NCBI GenBank assembly: GCA_035771165.1
Contig: JAWNZC010000112.1
Span: 128,501-192,500 of the forward strand
Direction of reading: 5' to 3'
Length of the DNA: 64,000 nt
Source: Paragorgia papillata
Taxonomy: Eukaryota; Cnidaria; Anthozoa; Scleralcyonacea; Coralliidae
Shown here: positions 34,070 to 44,639 of the stretch, one piece after another
How positions within the stretch are numbered: the stretch's first letter is position 1
How the letters are laid out: each line of letters begins with the position of its first letter
Translations under genes and position numbers: made by a program
The notes under the pieces: model-generated
Database searches by the model: none
Seen by the model: the letters and a program-made list of their open reading frames with translations, nothing else
Told to the model about the DNA's origin: nothing

Positions 34070-35447
34070 GAGGGCCCTATGCTGACGGACATTCTTCCAA
34101 ATGATGTTTCGTGCTGAAAATTGGTAAATATACTTCTTTCAGTGAGTTTAATCACATACTCGAATTTCAGTTTCGTACAATAAAAATAAACCAATTTGCA
34201 AATCTGGGTCATTTTGTCATGTTGTCCTGTATAGATCGACGTATAACTGCTGTAGCATGATGAGGCCCCTATGCTGGCGGACATTCTTCCAAATAATATT
34301 TCTCGCTGAAAACTGGTAAATATACTTTATGCGGTGAGTTTAATAACATACCCAAATTTCAGTTTCGTACAATAAAAATAAACGAATATACAAATCTGGG
34401 TCATTTTATATGTTGACCTGTATCGACGTATAACTGCTGTAGCGTGGTGAGGGCGCTATGCTGACGGACATTCTTCCAAATGATATTTCCCGCTGAAAAT
34501 TGGTAAATATACTTCTTTCAGTGAGTTTAATCACATACTCGAATTTCAATTTCGCACAATTAAAATTAATCAATGTGCAAATTTGGATCCGGATATCTAT
34601 ATAGACAACGGATATCTGTAGCGTGATGAGGGCCCTATGCTGACGGACATTCTTCCAAATGATGTTTCGTGCTGAAAATTGGTAAATATACTTCTTTCAG
34701 TGAGTTTAATCACATACTCGAATTTCAGTTTCGTACAATAAAAATAAACCAATTTGCAAATCTGCGTCATTTTGTCATGTTGTCCTGTATAGATCGACGT
34801 ATAACTGCTGTAGCATGATGAGGCCCCTATGCTGGCGGACATTCTTCCAAATAATATTTCTCGCTGAAAACTGGTAAATATACTTTATGCTGTGAGTTTA
34901 ATAACATACCCAAATTTCAGTTTCGTACAATAAAAATAAACCAATATACAAATCTGGGTCATTTTATATGTTGACCTGTATCGACGTATAACTGCTGTAG
35001 CGTGGTGAGGGCGCTATGCTGACGGACATTCTTCCAAATGGTATTTCGCGCTGAAAATTGGTAAATATACTTTATTCGGTGAGTTTAATAACATACTCGA
35101 ATTTCAGTTTCGCACAATAAAAATTAATCAATGTGCAAATTTGGCCCCGGATATCTATATAGACGACGGATATCTGCTGTAGCGTGGTGAGGGCCCTATG
35201 CTGGCGGACATTCTTCCAAATGATATTTCGCGCTGAAAATTGGTAAATATACTTCTTTCAGTGATTTTAATCACATACTCGAATTTCAGTTTCGCACAAT
35301 AAAAATTAATCAATGTGCAAATTTGGATCCGGATATCTATATAGACAACGGATATCTGCTGTAGCGTGATGAGGGCCCTATGCTGACGGACATTCTTCCA
35401 AATGATATTTCGTGCTGAAAATTGGTAAATATACTTCTTTCAGTGAT
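34070..35447 (+). repeat. About 185-bp satellite array, middle part
   Basis: Monomers start near 34,078, 34,270, 34,457, 34,637, 34,829, 35,016, 35,199 and 35,379. Three monomer types (tails GTCATTTTGTCATGTTGTCC, GTCATTTTATATGTTGACCT and GGATCCGGATATCTATATAG) repeat in a fixed order with a period of about 559 bp. The array is interrupted at 35,447 by the 820-bp unit. Confidence 0.92.
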
Positions 35448-36282
35448 CCGATCCGATCGATGTATATCACTATATATTTCGCGTAATACCTCCGTTCTTA
35501 TCACGATTGGCAAATCTACGCGGAATCGCAACAAGTCACGGGTCATAGATCACATGTCGCGGGTTAAGGTCACGTTAAAGTGCCACTAACCTCAAAAAAA
35601 AATTTCGCAAATCTAAAAGCCCTTATTGAGTGAATTAGGCCAGTGAATAAATTATTGGTATTGGACATTTCTTTGTCTTCTGTAGTCCACCAAAGTTGCA
35701 AAAATTGGCATCTGCATGTCCCATGGCGGAGCAGGAAAGGGAATGGGTATATTCCCTGGTGTGACGTCCAGACAAAATCAAACAAGGAACTCCTTTGAGC
35801 TCTGTCTGCTGAATACATAGAATTTTTACATTGCGTTAGTTGGGAAAATGAATCTTCAACCCAAAAAATTATATGTATTCACCAGACAGAGCTCAAAGGA
35901 GTTCCTTGTTTGACTTGTCTGACGTCACACCAGGAATATACCCATTCCCTTTCCTGCTCCGCCATGGGACATGCAGATGCAACTTTGGTGGTCTACAGAA
36001 GACCAACGAAACGTCCAATACCAATAATTTATTAACTGGCCTAATCCACTCAATAAGGACTCTTAGATTTGCGAAAAAAGTTTTTGGGGTTAGTGGCACT
36101 TTAAACAACCGGTATTAATCGTTTTCACTCGCGTGATCGGTAACAATTTGGGTGGTGAAACAATAAGAAACATTTGAAAGGAACAGAGCAAAATTCCAAT
36201 AGGATAAAGATGGTACACCACTATGGCCGCCATTTCATTGTTTTGGTACACCAAATATTATTGTACATTCAAACATTATTAT
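35448..36282 (+). repeat. About 820-bp palindromic unit, copy 2
   Basis: Nearly identical to 21,925-22,745 in the same orientation. The palindrome arms are at about 35,575-35,820 and 35,868-36,105. It interrupts the satellite, which continues at 36,283. Confidence 0.88.
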
Positions 36283-36790
36283 TATCAAGACATTCTTCCA
36301 AATGGTATTTCGCGCTGAAAATTGGTAAATATACTTTATTCTGTGAGTTTAAGAACATACTCGAATTTCAGTTTCGCACAATAAAAATTAATCAATGTGC
36401 AAATTTGGACCCGGATATCTACATAGACGACGGATATCTGCTGTAGCGTGGTGAGGGCCCTATGCTCGCGGACATTCTTCCAAATGATATTTCGTGCTGA
36501 AAATTGGTAAATATACTTCATTCGATGAGTTTAATAACATACTCGAATTTCAGTTTCGTACAATAAAAAATAATTAATGTGCAAATTCGGATCATCTACA
36601 AATGATCCGGATATCTATATAGACGACGGATATGTGCTGTACATGTAGCGTGATGAGGGCCCTATGCTGGCGGACATCCTTCCAAATGATATTTCGTGCT
36701 GAAAATTGTTAAATATACTCCTTTCAGTGAGTTCATTAACATACTCGAATTTCAGTTTCGTACAATAAAATTAATTACTGGCAAGTCGAG
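36283..36790 (+). repeat. About 185-bp satellite array, right part
   Basis: Three further monomers, the first lacking its start. The last one ends at TTACTGGCAAGTCGAG, where the repeat loses similarity. Confidence 0.88.
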
Positions 36791-36849
36791 TACTATTCCA
36801 AGTCGAGTTGTTGACATCGGATCGTCCAGTAGTGACAATGAAAATCTGA

Positions 36850-37440
36850 TTGAGCAGAGAACAGCTACGTTACATAATATACCTCACAACATAGCATGAC
36901 AACTGATCACAAATCATGACAATGTAACGTAAGATCTACTCACAAGTCACAATGTAGCATAACACGCATCTCTGATCACAAGTCAGAACGTAACATCTGA
37001 TCAACAAGTCACAACGTAACAACTGATCACGGGTCACAACGTAAAATAACATCTGATCACAAGTCACAACGTAACAACTGATCACAAGTAAGGTCTCACA
37101 ACGTAACGTAAGGTCTCACAACGTAACGCAAGGTATCACAATGTAATGTAAGGTCTCACAATTACCTTATTAACGTATAAAGGTCTGGCAACGTAACGTA
37201 AGATCTAGCAACGTAAGGTAAAGGCCGTACGTATGCTCAATACGTGTCAATGAATGAGTTACGATTCAGCAACGTAGCGTAAGCTGTTTCACAACGTAAT
37301 TATAAGGTTGGTCACGTCCCGTAAGATCGATTACAACATAGACAATCCAGAAGACAATCTGGATTGTCTATAATTACAACAAAACGTAAAGTCTCACAAT
37401 GCAATTCAAGTAACATAAGGTTTAAACAACGTAAAGGACA
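36850..37440. repeat. Degenerate GGTCTCACAACGTAACGTAA minisatellite, block 2
   Basis: Same unit as block 1 (23,470-24,310). An extra CTGATCACAAGTCACAACGTAACA variant dominates the first half. The internal GGCCGTACGTATGCTCAAT segment and its neighbours match block 1 closely. Confidence 0.8.
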
Positions 37441-37597
37441 TGCAGTGATTTTCGGTGGTCGCGATCCACTTGTGGATCGCAGATAAAAACAGTTCCCAGA
37501 GTATAGTTTGCTACAACCAGTAAAACCAGTTTCTACAAATAAAATGCATCATACGCGATTACTACGATTTCAACCAATCAGACACGCTGATTCGCAG

Positions 37598-37960
37598 GGG
37601 ACGCCGTCAAACAGGTTAGACGGCGTCCTTTTAAGCGTCCTTTCAGCTTGTTAGCGTCGGGAGTTAGCGTTGGGAGTACTCAGTGCCAGATTCAAGAAAG
37701 AACGCTTGCTTTTTTTTGTGAAAAATAGTCCGTAAGTATTTTTTTTTTTGCATCCGAAAGATAACGTTTAGCTTATGTTATAACCTTTTACATCTCCTTT
37801 TAGCTTTCCTGCGGCCTTTTAGCGCGGTGGGGAGTCATTCAGCTCAGTACCATCAGTGCCAATTCAAAGAACGCTTGCTTTGTAAAAAAAAAATCCGTAA
37901 GTATTTTGTTTTTGCATCCAAAGATAACGTGTAGCTTATGCTATAACTTTTTACACCTTT
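37598..37960 (+). repeat. Hairpin and two tandem diverged copies of a 130-bp segment
   Basis: GGACGCCGTC...GACGGCGTCC forms a 10-bp stem at about 37,600-37,629. The segment with CAGTGCCAGATTCAAGAAAG, AACGCTTGCTT, TCCGTAAGTATTTT and GATAACGT.TAGCTTATG occurs at about 37,680-37,800 and again at 37,845-37,960. A short ATG frame (MTERSRRWPSRT) ends at a possible splice donor (ACT|GTAAGT, 38,075). No known protein is recognised; 38,080-38,500 holds nothing more that I can support. Confidence 0.55.
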
Positions 37961-38506
37961 TTGACATCTGAGTTTCATTTAATGTGAAAAATATCTTATA
38001 GGAAGTCAAACCTCAATAGGTCAAGACCAAAAAGACTAATGACAGAAAGAAGCAGACGTTGGCCAAGCCGAACTGTAAGTTTGTTTTCTAAACTGTTATG
38101 ATGTGTTTTGTTCAGCTTAATATATTAAAAACGTGTGACAGACACTAGTTATTAAAATACTAAAAAGGAGTACTGACATATTTGTCAGAAAAGAGCAATG
38201 ACATAAGTTATCTTTTCGATCTTTATGAGACAGTAAAACTGTCATGGCAGTGTTTGTAAAAAGTGGCAGTAATGCTGGTGCTCTCGTTGTTTCATTATTG
38301 CTGTTAATAATAATGTGCCATAAAATGTTTTTACACATTTGTTTGGAAAGCATGTACTTTTATTAGTAGTGATTTTCGTAGAGTACACTTTTCTTTGTCT
38401 ATTTTTTTTGTTGGATTCGAAAAGCTTATTTCCAAAGTCCAAATGGTACGGGGAGCACCACAGATTCGTCAGGGACAAGAGCCAAGATTTCGATTCAGAA
38501 ACTTTG

Positions 38507-38800
38507 ACTTCCAATGATCATTACGTTATATCATTAAACGATAGTCGTGCCAAAAAAAAACTTTTCCTTGGCGTGCCAGCTAACTGGTCGATTCGCTACA
38601 AGAACGTTCTTCTCATTATCTTCGGATTACTTTTTTAAACGTAAACCGAAGATACAAGAAGAACGACATTGCAGCGAATTGACCAGTCGGACCAGATACC
38701 CGACCTGGCACGCCAAGGTTTTTCAAAACAAGGTTTTTTAATGGCACGATCATCGTTTAGGGTCTGATACTGTATAACGTAATGATTATTGGAAATCAAG
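38507..38800. repeat. Large fold-back element
   Basis: TTCCAATGATCATTACGTTA...AACGATAGTCGTGCC...CTTGGCGTGCCAGCTAACTG is matched in reverse order by CAGT...GGCACGCCAAGG...GGCACGATCATCGTTTAG...TAACGTAATGATTATTGGAA. Arms are about 110 bp with moderate divergence. Confidence 0.7.
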
Positions 38801-39024
38801 CAAACAACTGAAAAGAACAGTTCCGAAAAGCAACAACAAATTAGCGGTCAAAACAATTCCGTTCTAGTTCAACACTTCAACTGATTTTCTACGACTAAAT
38901 TTACTTAGAACGTCTGTGTTTGGGAACTTATTCTTCAACGGAATTGTATTTTTATAGAATAGCCTGCCTTCTGAAATCAAATCGTCACCCTCCGTTATTA
39001 CTCTCAAGTCAAAACTACAATACA

Positions 39025-39409
39025 CTGTACATCACCACTAAGTAGTATAAGGAAGGGGGCGCCGGCGCACCCGCCAAAATTCGGAAAATTTATTTCCCAA
39101 CAAAGCAGCCTCCAAATGGTCACATTACTCAGGAAGCCGCGACATATTGCCTCCGTGAATCAATTGAAAAAACGACCGTTTTCGCCATTTCTAGGCACTT
39201 GGCCACCTTTTATTTTTTCCCTCTATTTTTTTAAATTTTTTTTAAACATGTCGAGGCAGTCAATCACTGAGGAGGTTGAGGGGTGGTTTGTCCTTTAGGA
39301 CGGCCATGGGACGCGGCATCCTGGGTAATGTGACCATTTGGAGGTTGTTTTGTTAAAAAATAAATTTTCCGAATTTCGACGCACTCGCCCAGTACCCCCC
39401 TTCCTTATA
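39025..39409. mobile_element. Fold-back/MITE element with probable 11-bp target duplication
   Basis: AGTAGTATAAGGAAGGGGG...AAATTCGGAAAATTTATTTC...CTCCAAATGGTCACATTAC (from 39,041) pairs with the segment ending CCTTATACTACT. ACTACAATACA occurs just left (39,014-39,024) and just right (39,410-39,420), suggesting a duplicated target of 9-11 bp as in Mutator-type insertions. Non-coding. Confidence 0.65.
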
Positions 39410-39582
39410 CTACTACAATACAGAAAGGAGGACCATGGTTAGTTTCCGGTTTTTCTTCCACTACTTTTCGATAGCAGGTGGCGCCCCCCAACCGTATGTA
39501 AATTACCCCACTAATTAATTATTAACCGTGTGAACCCTTTGTTAGTATTATTACACAATGAATATTTAATATAAGAGGTTTT

Positions 39583-39830
39583 CCCAGTGGATTACGCGTA
39601 ATCCTTCACAATTACTTCTTTTATGGGGTTTCCCAGTGGATTAGGCGTAATCCGTTACAGGTCGGGCCACCTACCCCTCGAAGAGTGTCACGCGTGACAC
39701 TATTATACGATTTCACCGATCGAACCACCTGCCCCCGGAGAGTGTCACGCGTGACACTATTGTACGACTTCGCCGATCGAACCGCCTGCCCCCGGAGTGT
39801 CACGCGTGACACTATTATACGACTTCGCCG
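39583..39830. repeat. Palindrome-bearing tandem repeats at the edge of the viral block
   Basis: GGATTACGCGTAATCC at about 39,589-39,604 and GGATTAGGCGTAATCC at about 39,637-39,652 are 16-bp palindromes. The 18-bp perfect palindrome AGTGTCACGCGTGACACT recurs at 39,684-39,701, 39,741-39,758 and 39,796-39,813 within 55-57-bp units (ATTATACGACTTCGCCGATCG, ACCGCCTGCCCCCGG). They directly abut the small-protein genes and could be binding sites or part of a viral terminus. Confidence 0.85.
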
Positions 39831-40414
39831 GTCGGACACCCGGTTTCCTCCACTATTTTTGTCTTATGTTGGTAGACATGTTTTCCCACAGTAATACCTC
39901 CAGATAACAGTCCGAGATATGGTAAGGACGGTGTAACCATCGCCACAACTTTCCCAACGTCACCTTTTAACAGTTTATCTTTTTGTAGCTCAATGTCTAG
40001 CGCCTCAGAGCTTTCTACAGCGTCCAAACCCCCGAGAACATTAGCGAACCTACTAATCAGTCAAAAACTCATTAGCTCTTCATACTCAGCGTACAGCTTA
40101 TCCACGACTTTCGCCGACGCTTTTTTGATGTAGCTGACTGACTGAGTCACCTCGCCATTCTCCGATAGTTTTATCAGGTCACTCCTCTTCTTGTTGGTGT
40201 CATCAGTTGGCAGAGGCGCCGGGTTGTGAGGCTTTTTCGGTGTCGGTTCAGTTTCCTCAGCCTTTTTTAGTTCATTGACAAGCTCATCAGCGAGGCTGAC
40301 AACCTCAGTGGGCACCCCCACCCCCAGCTCTCCAACAAAAGTTTCAGCCGGTAAGGTTGCAGATGCCTTGGGGTTTTTTACAGCTTTTGCCAGTTTGGTT
40401 TTCCTTTCAGTCAT
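39815..40414 (-). pseudogene. Viral small protein(s), frame interrupted by one TGA
   Basis: ATG at 40,414, only 4 bp after the ATPase stop. The first 117 codons are Lys/Pro/Glu-rich and hydrophilic (EETEPTPKKPHNPAPLPTDD) and end at a TGA (40,061-40,063). The same frame stays open beyond it to 39,815, with a short hydrophobic stretch (TPSLPYLGLLSGGITVGK). So this may be one protein of about 199 codons with a nonsense change, or two genes. Function unknown; the position after the ATPase suggests a structural or accessory role. Confidence 0.55.
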
Positions 40415-40418
40415 CTTA

Positions 40419-41027
40419 CTACAGACCAGATTTCGGGATGACTACCTTATACCCGTACGGGTGCCTTAGTGTAACCTCAAGCCTGGCGTATTTGTTTTCT
40501 TTTAACTTTTCGGTTACCTCCATAACCTCATCCCTACCTAAACCACCCAGGTAGTCGTCAGTGATGACCTTCATGTCGGCCTTGTTGGGGTTGTAGAACG
40601 TTACCAGCTTACTGATATTCTCCCTATAAGGTTTTGTGATAGCTGTTAGTTGTTGTGTGATTACAATAGTTGACAGATTGTAGTGTCAGGCGCTGAACAC
40701 TAATTTGACCAGCTCACTTGTTCTGTTCTTTACAGTTTGTCCACTAGCACAGTCGTCGAGGATGATTAGTGTTTTGGAGCCTTTAAATACTTCAACGATG
40801 TGTTTCAGTATAATTTCGACGACGTCCTGACTACACTCCACAACGACGAAGTCCGGGTCGTCCCTATACTTCCAAGTAGTATAGGTTTCATTCCAACTGA
40901 ACGTCGGACAGATCAGAACGATGTAGTCAAAGAACCCGGGGTGCTCATCCTCCAACATTTTCAGGAGACACCAAGTTTTCCCACAAGCCGTCATACCAGT
41001 AACCAACATATTGAACGGGTGATCCAT
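40419..41027 (-). pseudogene. A32/FtsK-type genome-packaging ATPase, one in-frame TGA
   Basis: The ATG at 41,027 directly follows the capsid stop codon. Walker A is GMTACGKTWCLLK and Walker B is KTLIILDDC; a VITQQL motif follows further on. About 202 codons, the usual size for these viral packaging ATPases. A TGA at 40,686-40,688 splits the frame between the Walker B region and the motif that follows; reading continues in the same frame to TAG at 40,419. A CGA-to-TGA change (deamination at a methylated CpG) would be the simplest cause. It would power DNA entry into the capsid. Confidence 0.75.
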
Positions 41028-42244
41028 TTAATACTGAATTGATTTTAGATTTTTGTTCAAATCACTCAACACAAAGATTCGGCAGACTACAGTAGCCACG
41101 GTCACCTTTTTAGCGATCTCGATTAGAACTCCAGACCGTGTGTAAACAATTCTTTTCCCAGTCCCGACATTTTCACGGTCTTCGATACTTCTCAAGTCAA
41201 TCACCAGAGCGAAGGCGTCCTTGTAGAACTTCTGGTTTGTCATAAACTGATCAGACTCTTCCTTCCCACCGAACAGTCTTTTGGCCTCATCATAGAACCT
41301 GTTATTTGGAATCCCTTGGCTGAAGACGGCGTTGGGCACGCCCTCGATTGTTAGCTTGACGTTTTCAATGTTTGGATAGACATATTCCTCACTATCAGTC
41401 CGAGACCTATTTGTGAACATCATCACAATCCTCTTCCGCGGGAGGTTAATATGTTCGTTGACTAAGGTTGCTCCAGCTGCCCATTCAGTTGACTTCATCA
41501 ACGTCACGTGTTCGTAAGACAGCGATCGGCCGACTGTGTACAGCGAGGTTATTTCATTGGCGATGTCGAGGTTGTCAACCGTCTCGTACTCCAGTTCGAG
41601 GCCCTCCAGTGTGTACCCGTCAACAGACTCACTTGACTGAGCCACCATAATATCGCTCGCCTTTGGTAACGTGATGATGTAGCGGAAGTTGTTATACATT
41701 TCAAAGGGAGCGTAGAGCCCGTGGTCCTCAAGGATTTTGTCCAGTTTAACTTTGAGTTTTATCCCCTGGATTGAGAACATCAGAGCGTCAGCCAACTTTT
41801 CAGCGTCCCCAGAGGAAGCCCACTGTCATCCTTGGAGATTAGCTTTCTCAGGTTCTCTGAACCAATTCCATATTCAACCTTCCAATCCCTCACACTCTTT
41901 GGTAGCCAGAGATCCTTGTACACATTGAAGACGCTTTCACCCGTGTTGTTGTAAACAGTCTCGCCAGCTACTTTGACCACTAACCTTTCGGACAGGAGTC
42001 TGGAAAGATTGTTTAAAAACCACGACTTGGTGTTGGCGTTCTTGAAGTCGAAAAATAGGTGAAAGCTACCTGGCACCAAATAGCTATCGGGTTTTAGCTT
42101 TGGTATGTCGATGTAGAGGTCCTCACAAGGGTTGACTCTGTTTGGGTTCATTGTGATGACATGTCTTGTCCTGCTTCCCTTAATCTCTGACATCCTCGCC
42201 CGTCTGAATCCGGGTGACAGCTCTGTTTGACTTCTGTTGGTCAT
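41028..42244 (-). pseudogene. Candidate major capsid protein (double-jelly-roll type), one frameshift
   Basis: The first part (42,244-about 41,800) has ITMNPNRVNPCEDLYIDIPK and LVVKVAGETVYNNTGE. The second part (about 41,805-41,028) has SYEHVTLMK, VKLTIEGVPNAVFSQG and FALVIDLRSIEDRE. A one-base change near 41,800 separates them. Together they would be about 400 residues, a fitting size, and the gene sits next to the packaging ATPase. I recognise the family from cnidarian genomes; the capsid assignment is by family memory and synteny and has not been tested by structure. Confidence 0.65.
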
Positions 42245-42261
42245 ATACTACATGACAGATT

Positions 42262-42475
42262 TTATTTCCTACTTTTTCTGTTTTTCCAGTAGTCATACAA
42301 CAACCACGCCATCGCTATGACAAGAACCCACAGATTGTTGGCTAACCATCCCATGCCTTTCGCTGCCCAAGTCAGAACCTGTGCTAGTAGGTTGAACAGT
42401 GGTGCCAACACAGGTCCGACCTTCTTAGCTAGGTTAGCGAGTGCTTAGCGAAGCCACCGACGGCTTTAGAGTTTG
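42262..42475 (-). pseudogene. Small viral membrane protein, one-base deletion
   Basis: Upstream of the capsid gene. An amphipathic Ala/Leu-rich stretch (KKVGPVLAPLFNLLAQVLTW) is followed by a transmembrane segment (LWVLVIAMAWLLYDYW) and a basic tail NRKSRK. Near 42,446 a missing base splits off the first residues (AVGGFAK). The 5' end runs into a minisatellite, so the start is lost. It is probably a minor virion or membrane-associated protein. Confidence 0.6.
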
Positions 42476-42477
42476 TC

Positions 42478-42570
42478 TAGCATGCGAGTTGCGAGTCTGC
42501 GAGTTGTGAGTCTGCGAGTTTGCGAGTTGCGAAAAATCAAAGTCAAAAATCAAAGATCAAAAATCTGCAA
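42478..42570. repeat. TGCGAGTTGCGAGTC minisatellite and AAAATCAAAG repeat
   Basis: Five or six imperfect GCGAGT(T/C)(T/G) units are followed by three AAATCAAAGATC-like units. This marks the right limit of viral block 1. Confidence 0.8.
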
Positions 42571-43412
42571 TTATTTAAAAACAAATAATCTTTTCCAATA
42601 TCTTTCTCACTACTTCGCTGTGTTTATAGCGATTTATGTACATTGTGATTTGGTAGGGGTGCGGAGATGGGGGAGCCTGGGCCTCCTGTGGACTGTATGC
42701 GAGTGTTGTTGATATTGTGTCCAGGAGCACAACAATACTGTTTACGCCTAGCTCCCTTTTTCCAATTAACTCCATATGAATTGCTTCAAAGTTACCCCCA
42801 AGGCTCAATGTATTATGGTATTTGCAAAAGGGGCGACTATGGCTGGTTCTTACGCGTAAATGCATGATTTGAATTGAACCATATTAAATTTTTAATTTTA
42901 CGTTTGATGTACAGGGAAAAACGTAGCAAATGAAAATCAACCTATAGCTGTATAACACTCACGATGACAAAATAAAGAGAGAGAAAATACAAGGTGACGC
43001 AGTTGAATTATAGATAAAGACTGATAGGTTTCCAGAAACTGGACAAAACACTAAGTCACATATACGGATTAACTAAATCATCCGCGGCATAGTTAGACAG
43101 TATCAAAGAACAGGTAACTCAATGGTCGTCCTCGAAAACTAATCGTCTTTACGAGTCAAATGCTATAGCTAACTCTGAGGTATCCATGTAGTCTGTCCAA
43201 CAAAACAATTAAAAATAAACACAACCTTTCTTAAATAACGCCAATAGTAACTGTCATAAACGGTACATATTGCAGAAAAAATCCTATGAATCTTTGGCAT
43301 TACTGTGACTGTACTGTCATTAGTAAACATCCGCGTTATAGCCAATCGTAATGAACAACGTACAGTAAGCGGACCACAAACCAATTGCTTACATAAATTT
43401 ATACCTTAAGGC
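42571..43412. other. No gene recognised
   Basis: Two overlapping ORFs on opposite strands (42,575-42,865 minus, 42,667-42,867 plus) show no domain or motif. The remainder is non-repetitive AT-rich sequence. Confidence 0.5.
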
Positions 43413-44629
43413 TTAAAGATCAAAATCAAAGTGTTGGCGAAGGTAGAGTTTATGTTCATGCTTGAGATCTTTCTTCACGCTTGGAGGAATGATGACCATA
43501 CTCTTCTCAAAGGTGGGGTTGTTCTTCCGCACGCAAGCCACGTCAGCATGGTAATATGTGTTTTTGCGCTGTAGGGCTTTGCCGAATTTCGCCGTTTTCT
43601 CTCCACTGTCGTATCTCCTTATGACAAATGACAATATTGTTACGGGGGAGGAAGGTCGACTAATTGATGTCCCCTGAACGAATTGTTTGGACGTGGACAG
43701 CCAGCGCATACCTTCACGTTAGACACCAGAAATTTAAGAAGAAAGGGATTTCTGTCATTTGCTTCGCTCGCTGGTTGGTAATGAATCGACTCCACGTGTT
43801 GTGATGAACTATCATTCTGTGCAGTTTGTTCAGTGGAGCAAGATTGGGAAAATGTTCCAACAGCAGGAGATGAGATTGGCGGAACATTGTCGAGTATCTT
43901 TGGTGTCTCCTCTTCTGCAAGATACACTTGGTTGAGTAAACTGCTGGATTCAGGAACTCCCAGAACAAACAAGTAGACCCAAATTATATGTTTGCATATT
44001 TCTTTTTTGGCTTTCAATCCCTGCGGACAACTGCACGAAGGCTCTCTTGAAATGTGAACTTCATAAGTACAAGAATGGTCTTCAACTTGGGCAGAGGAGA
44101 CGACGTAAACACGATGCGATGTGTCAATGTTCCTTGACGTTACTACAGAAATCCTAGAGGTCTGATGCTTTGCTTTAGCCATGTTCTTTTGAAACTGTTT
44201 ACTGCGATTCTTTCGAAATCGTCCTCCTCTTTTTGTCGTCAACTCCGGAATACGCTCGCTTTCCTTATCGGGGAGATCCTCAGAACTGCTACCAGATAGA
44301 TCAGATGGATTAGATGTACTTCCGTCATAAGCACTCTTTCTCATGGTCTGGTTTTCGTTTTGGGGAAATTTACTATTTCTGGCCCTTTTGTCATGGCGGT
44401 GCTTGCACTTTGGGTCAATTTTGAACGGATTTCTATCTTCGGCTTCTCGGTGAAGAGTAAGATTGGAGTCAGCAGTCAGTTCTTGACCATAGGATATAGC
44501 TTTTCGTCGCTGCATTTCTCTCTCACGCGCTTCTATTATGGAGTGTGTAACTCCAGTTGCTGGAGCGAGAGAACCATCTCCAATTAACTTCAAATGACGA
44601 GCAAATTTCACAGAATCTGCCACAATCAT
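43413..44629 (-). pseudogene. MULE element, C-terminal part with SWIM zinc finger
   Basis: Starts with an ADSVKFARHLKLIGDGSLAP segment, then Ser/Lys-rich linkers. A SWIM finger follows: CSCPQGLKAKKEICKHIIWV (CxCx8CxH), the DNA-binding module that follows the MULE catalytic domain. Then come EESS-type linkers and a CAGCPRPNNSF Cys pair. A frameshift near 43,650 separates the last 80 residues (FVIRRYDSGEKTAKFGKALQ). The upstream frame is joined to the DDE part only through further breaks near 44,640 and 44,760. Confidence 0.75.
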
Positions 44630-44639
44630 CGTAGATTAC

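Larger units (their letters stand above)
39815..42475 (-). mobile_element. Endogenous Polinton-like virus fragment 1 (capsid and packaging block)
   Basis: A compact run of minus-strand genes with gaps of 0-20 bp: small membrane protein, candidate major capsid protein, packaging ATPase, then one or two small proteins. Capsid plus ATPase adjacency is the core morphogenesis module of Polinton-like and related DNA viruses. Each gene carries one break. No polymerase B, integrase or protease gene is seen, so the rest was lost or never present in this copy. The unit ends in palindromic repeats on one side and a minisatellite on the other. Confidence 0.72.

Noticed and set aside
42575..42867. Overlapping ORFs on opposite strands between viral block 1 and the MULE
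   Set aside because: No motif on either strand and no support for choosing one.
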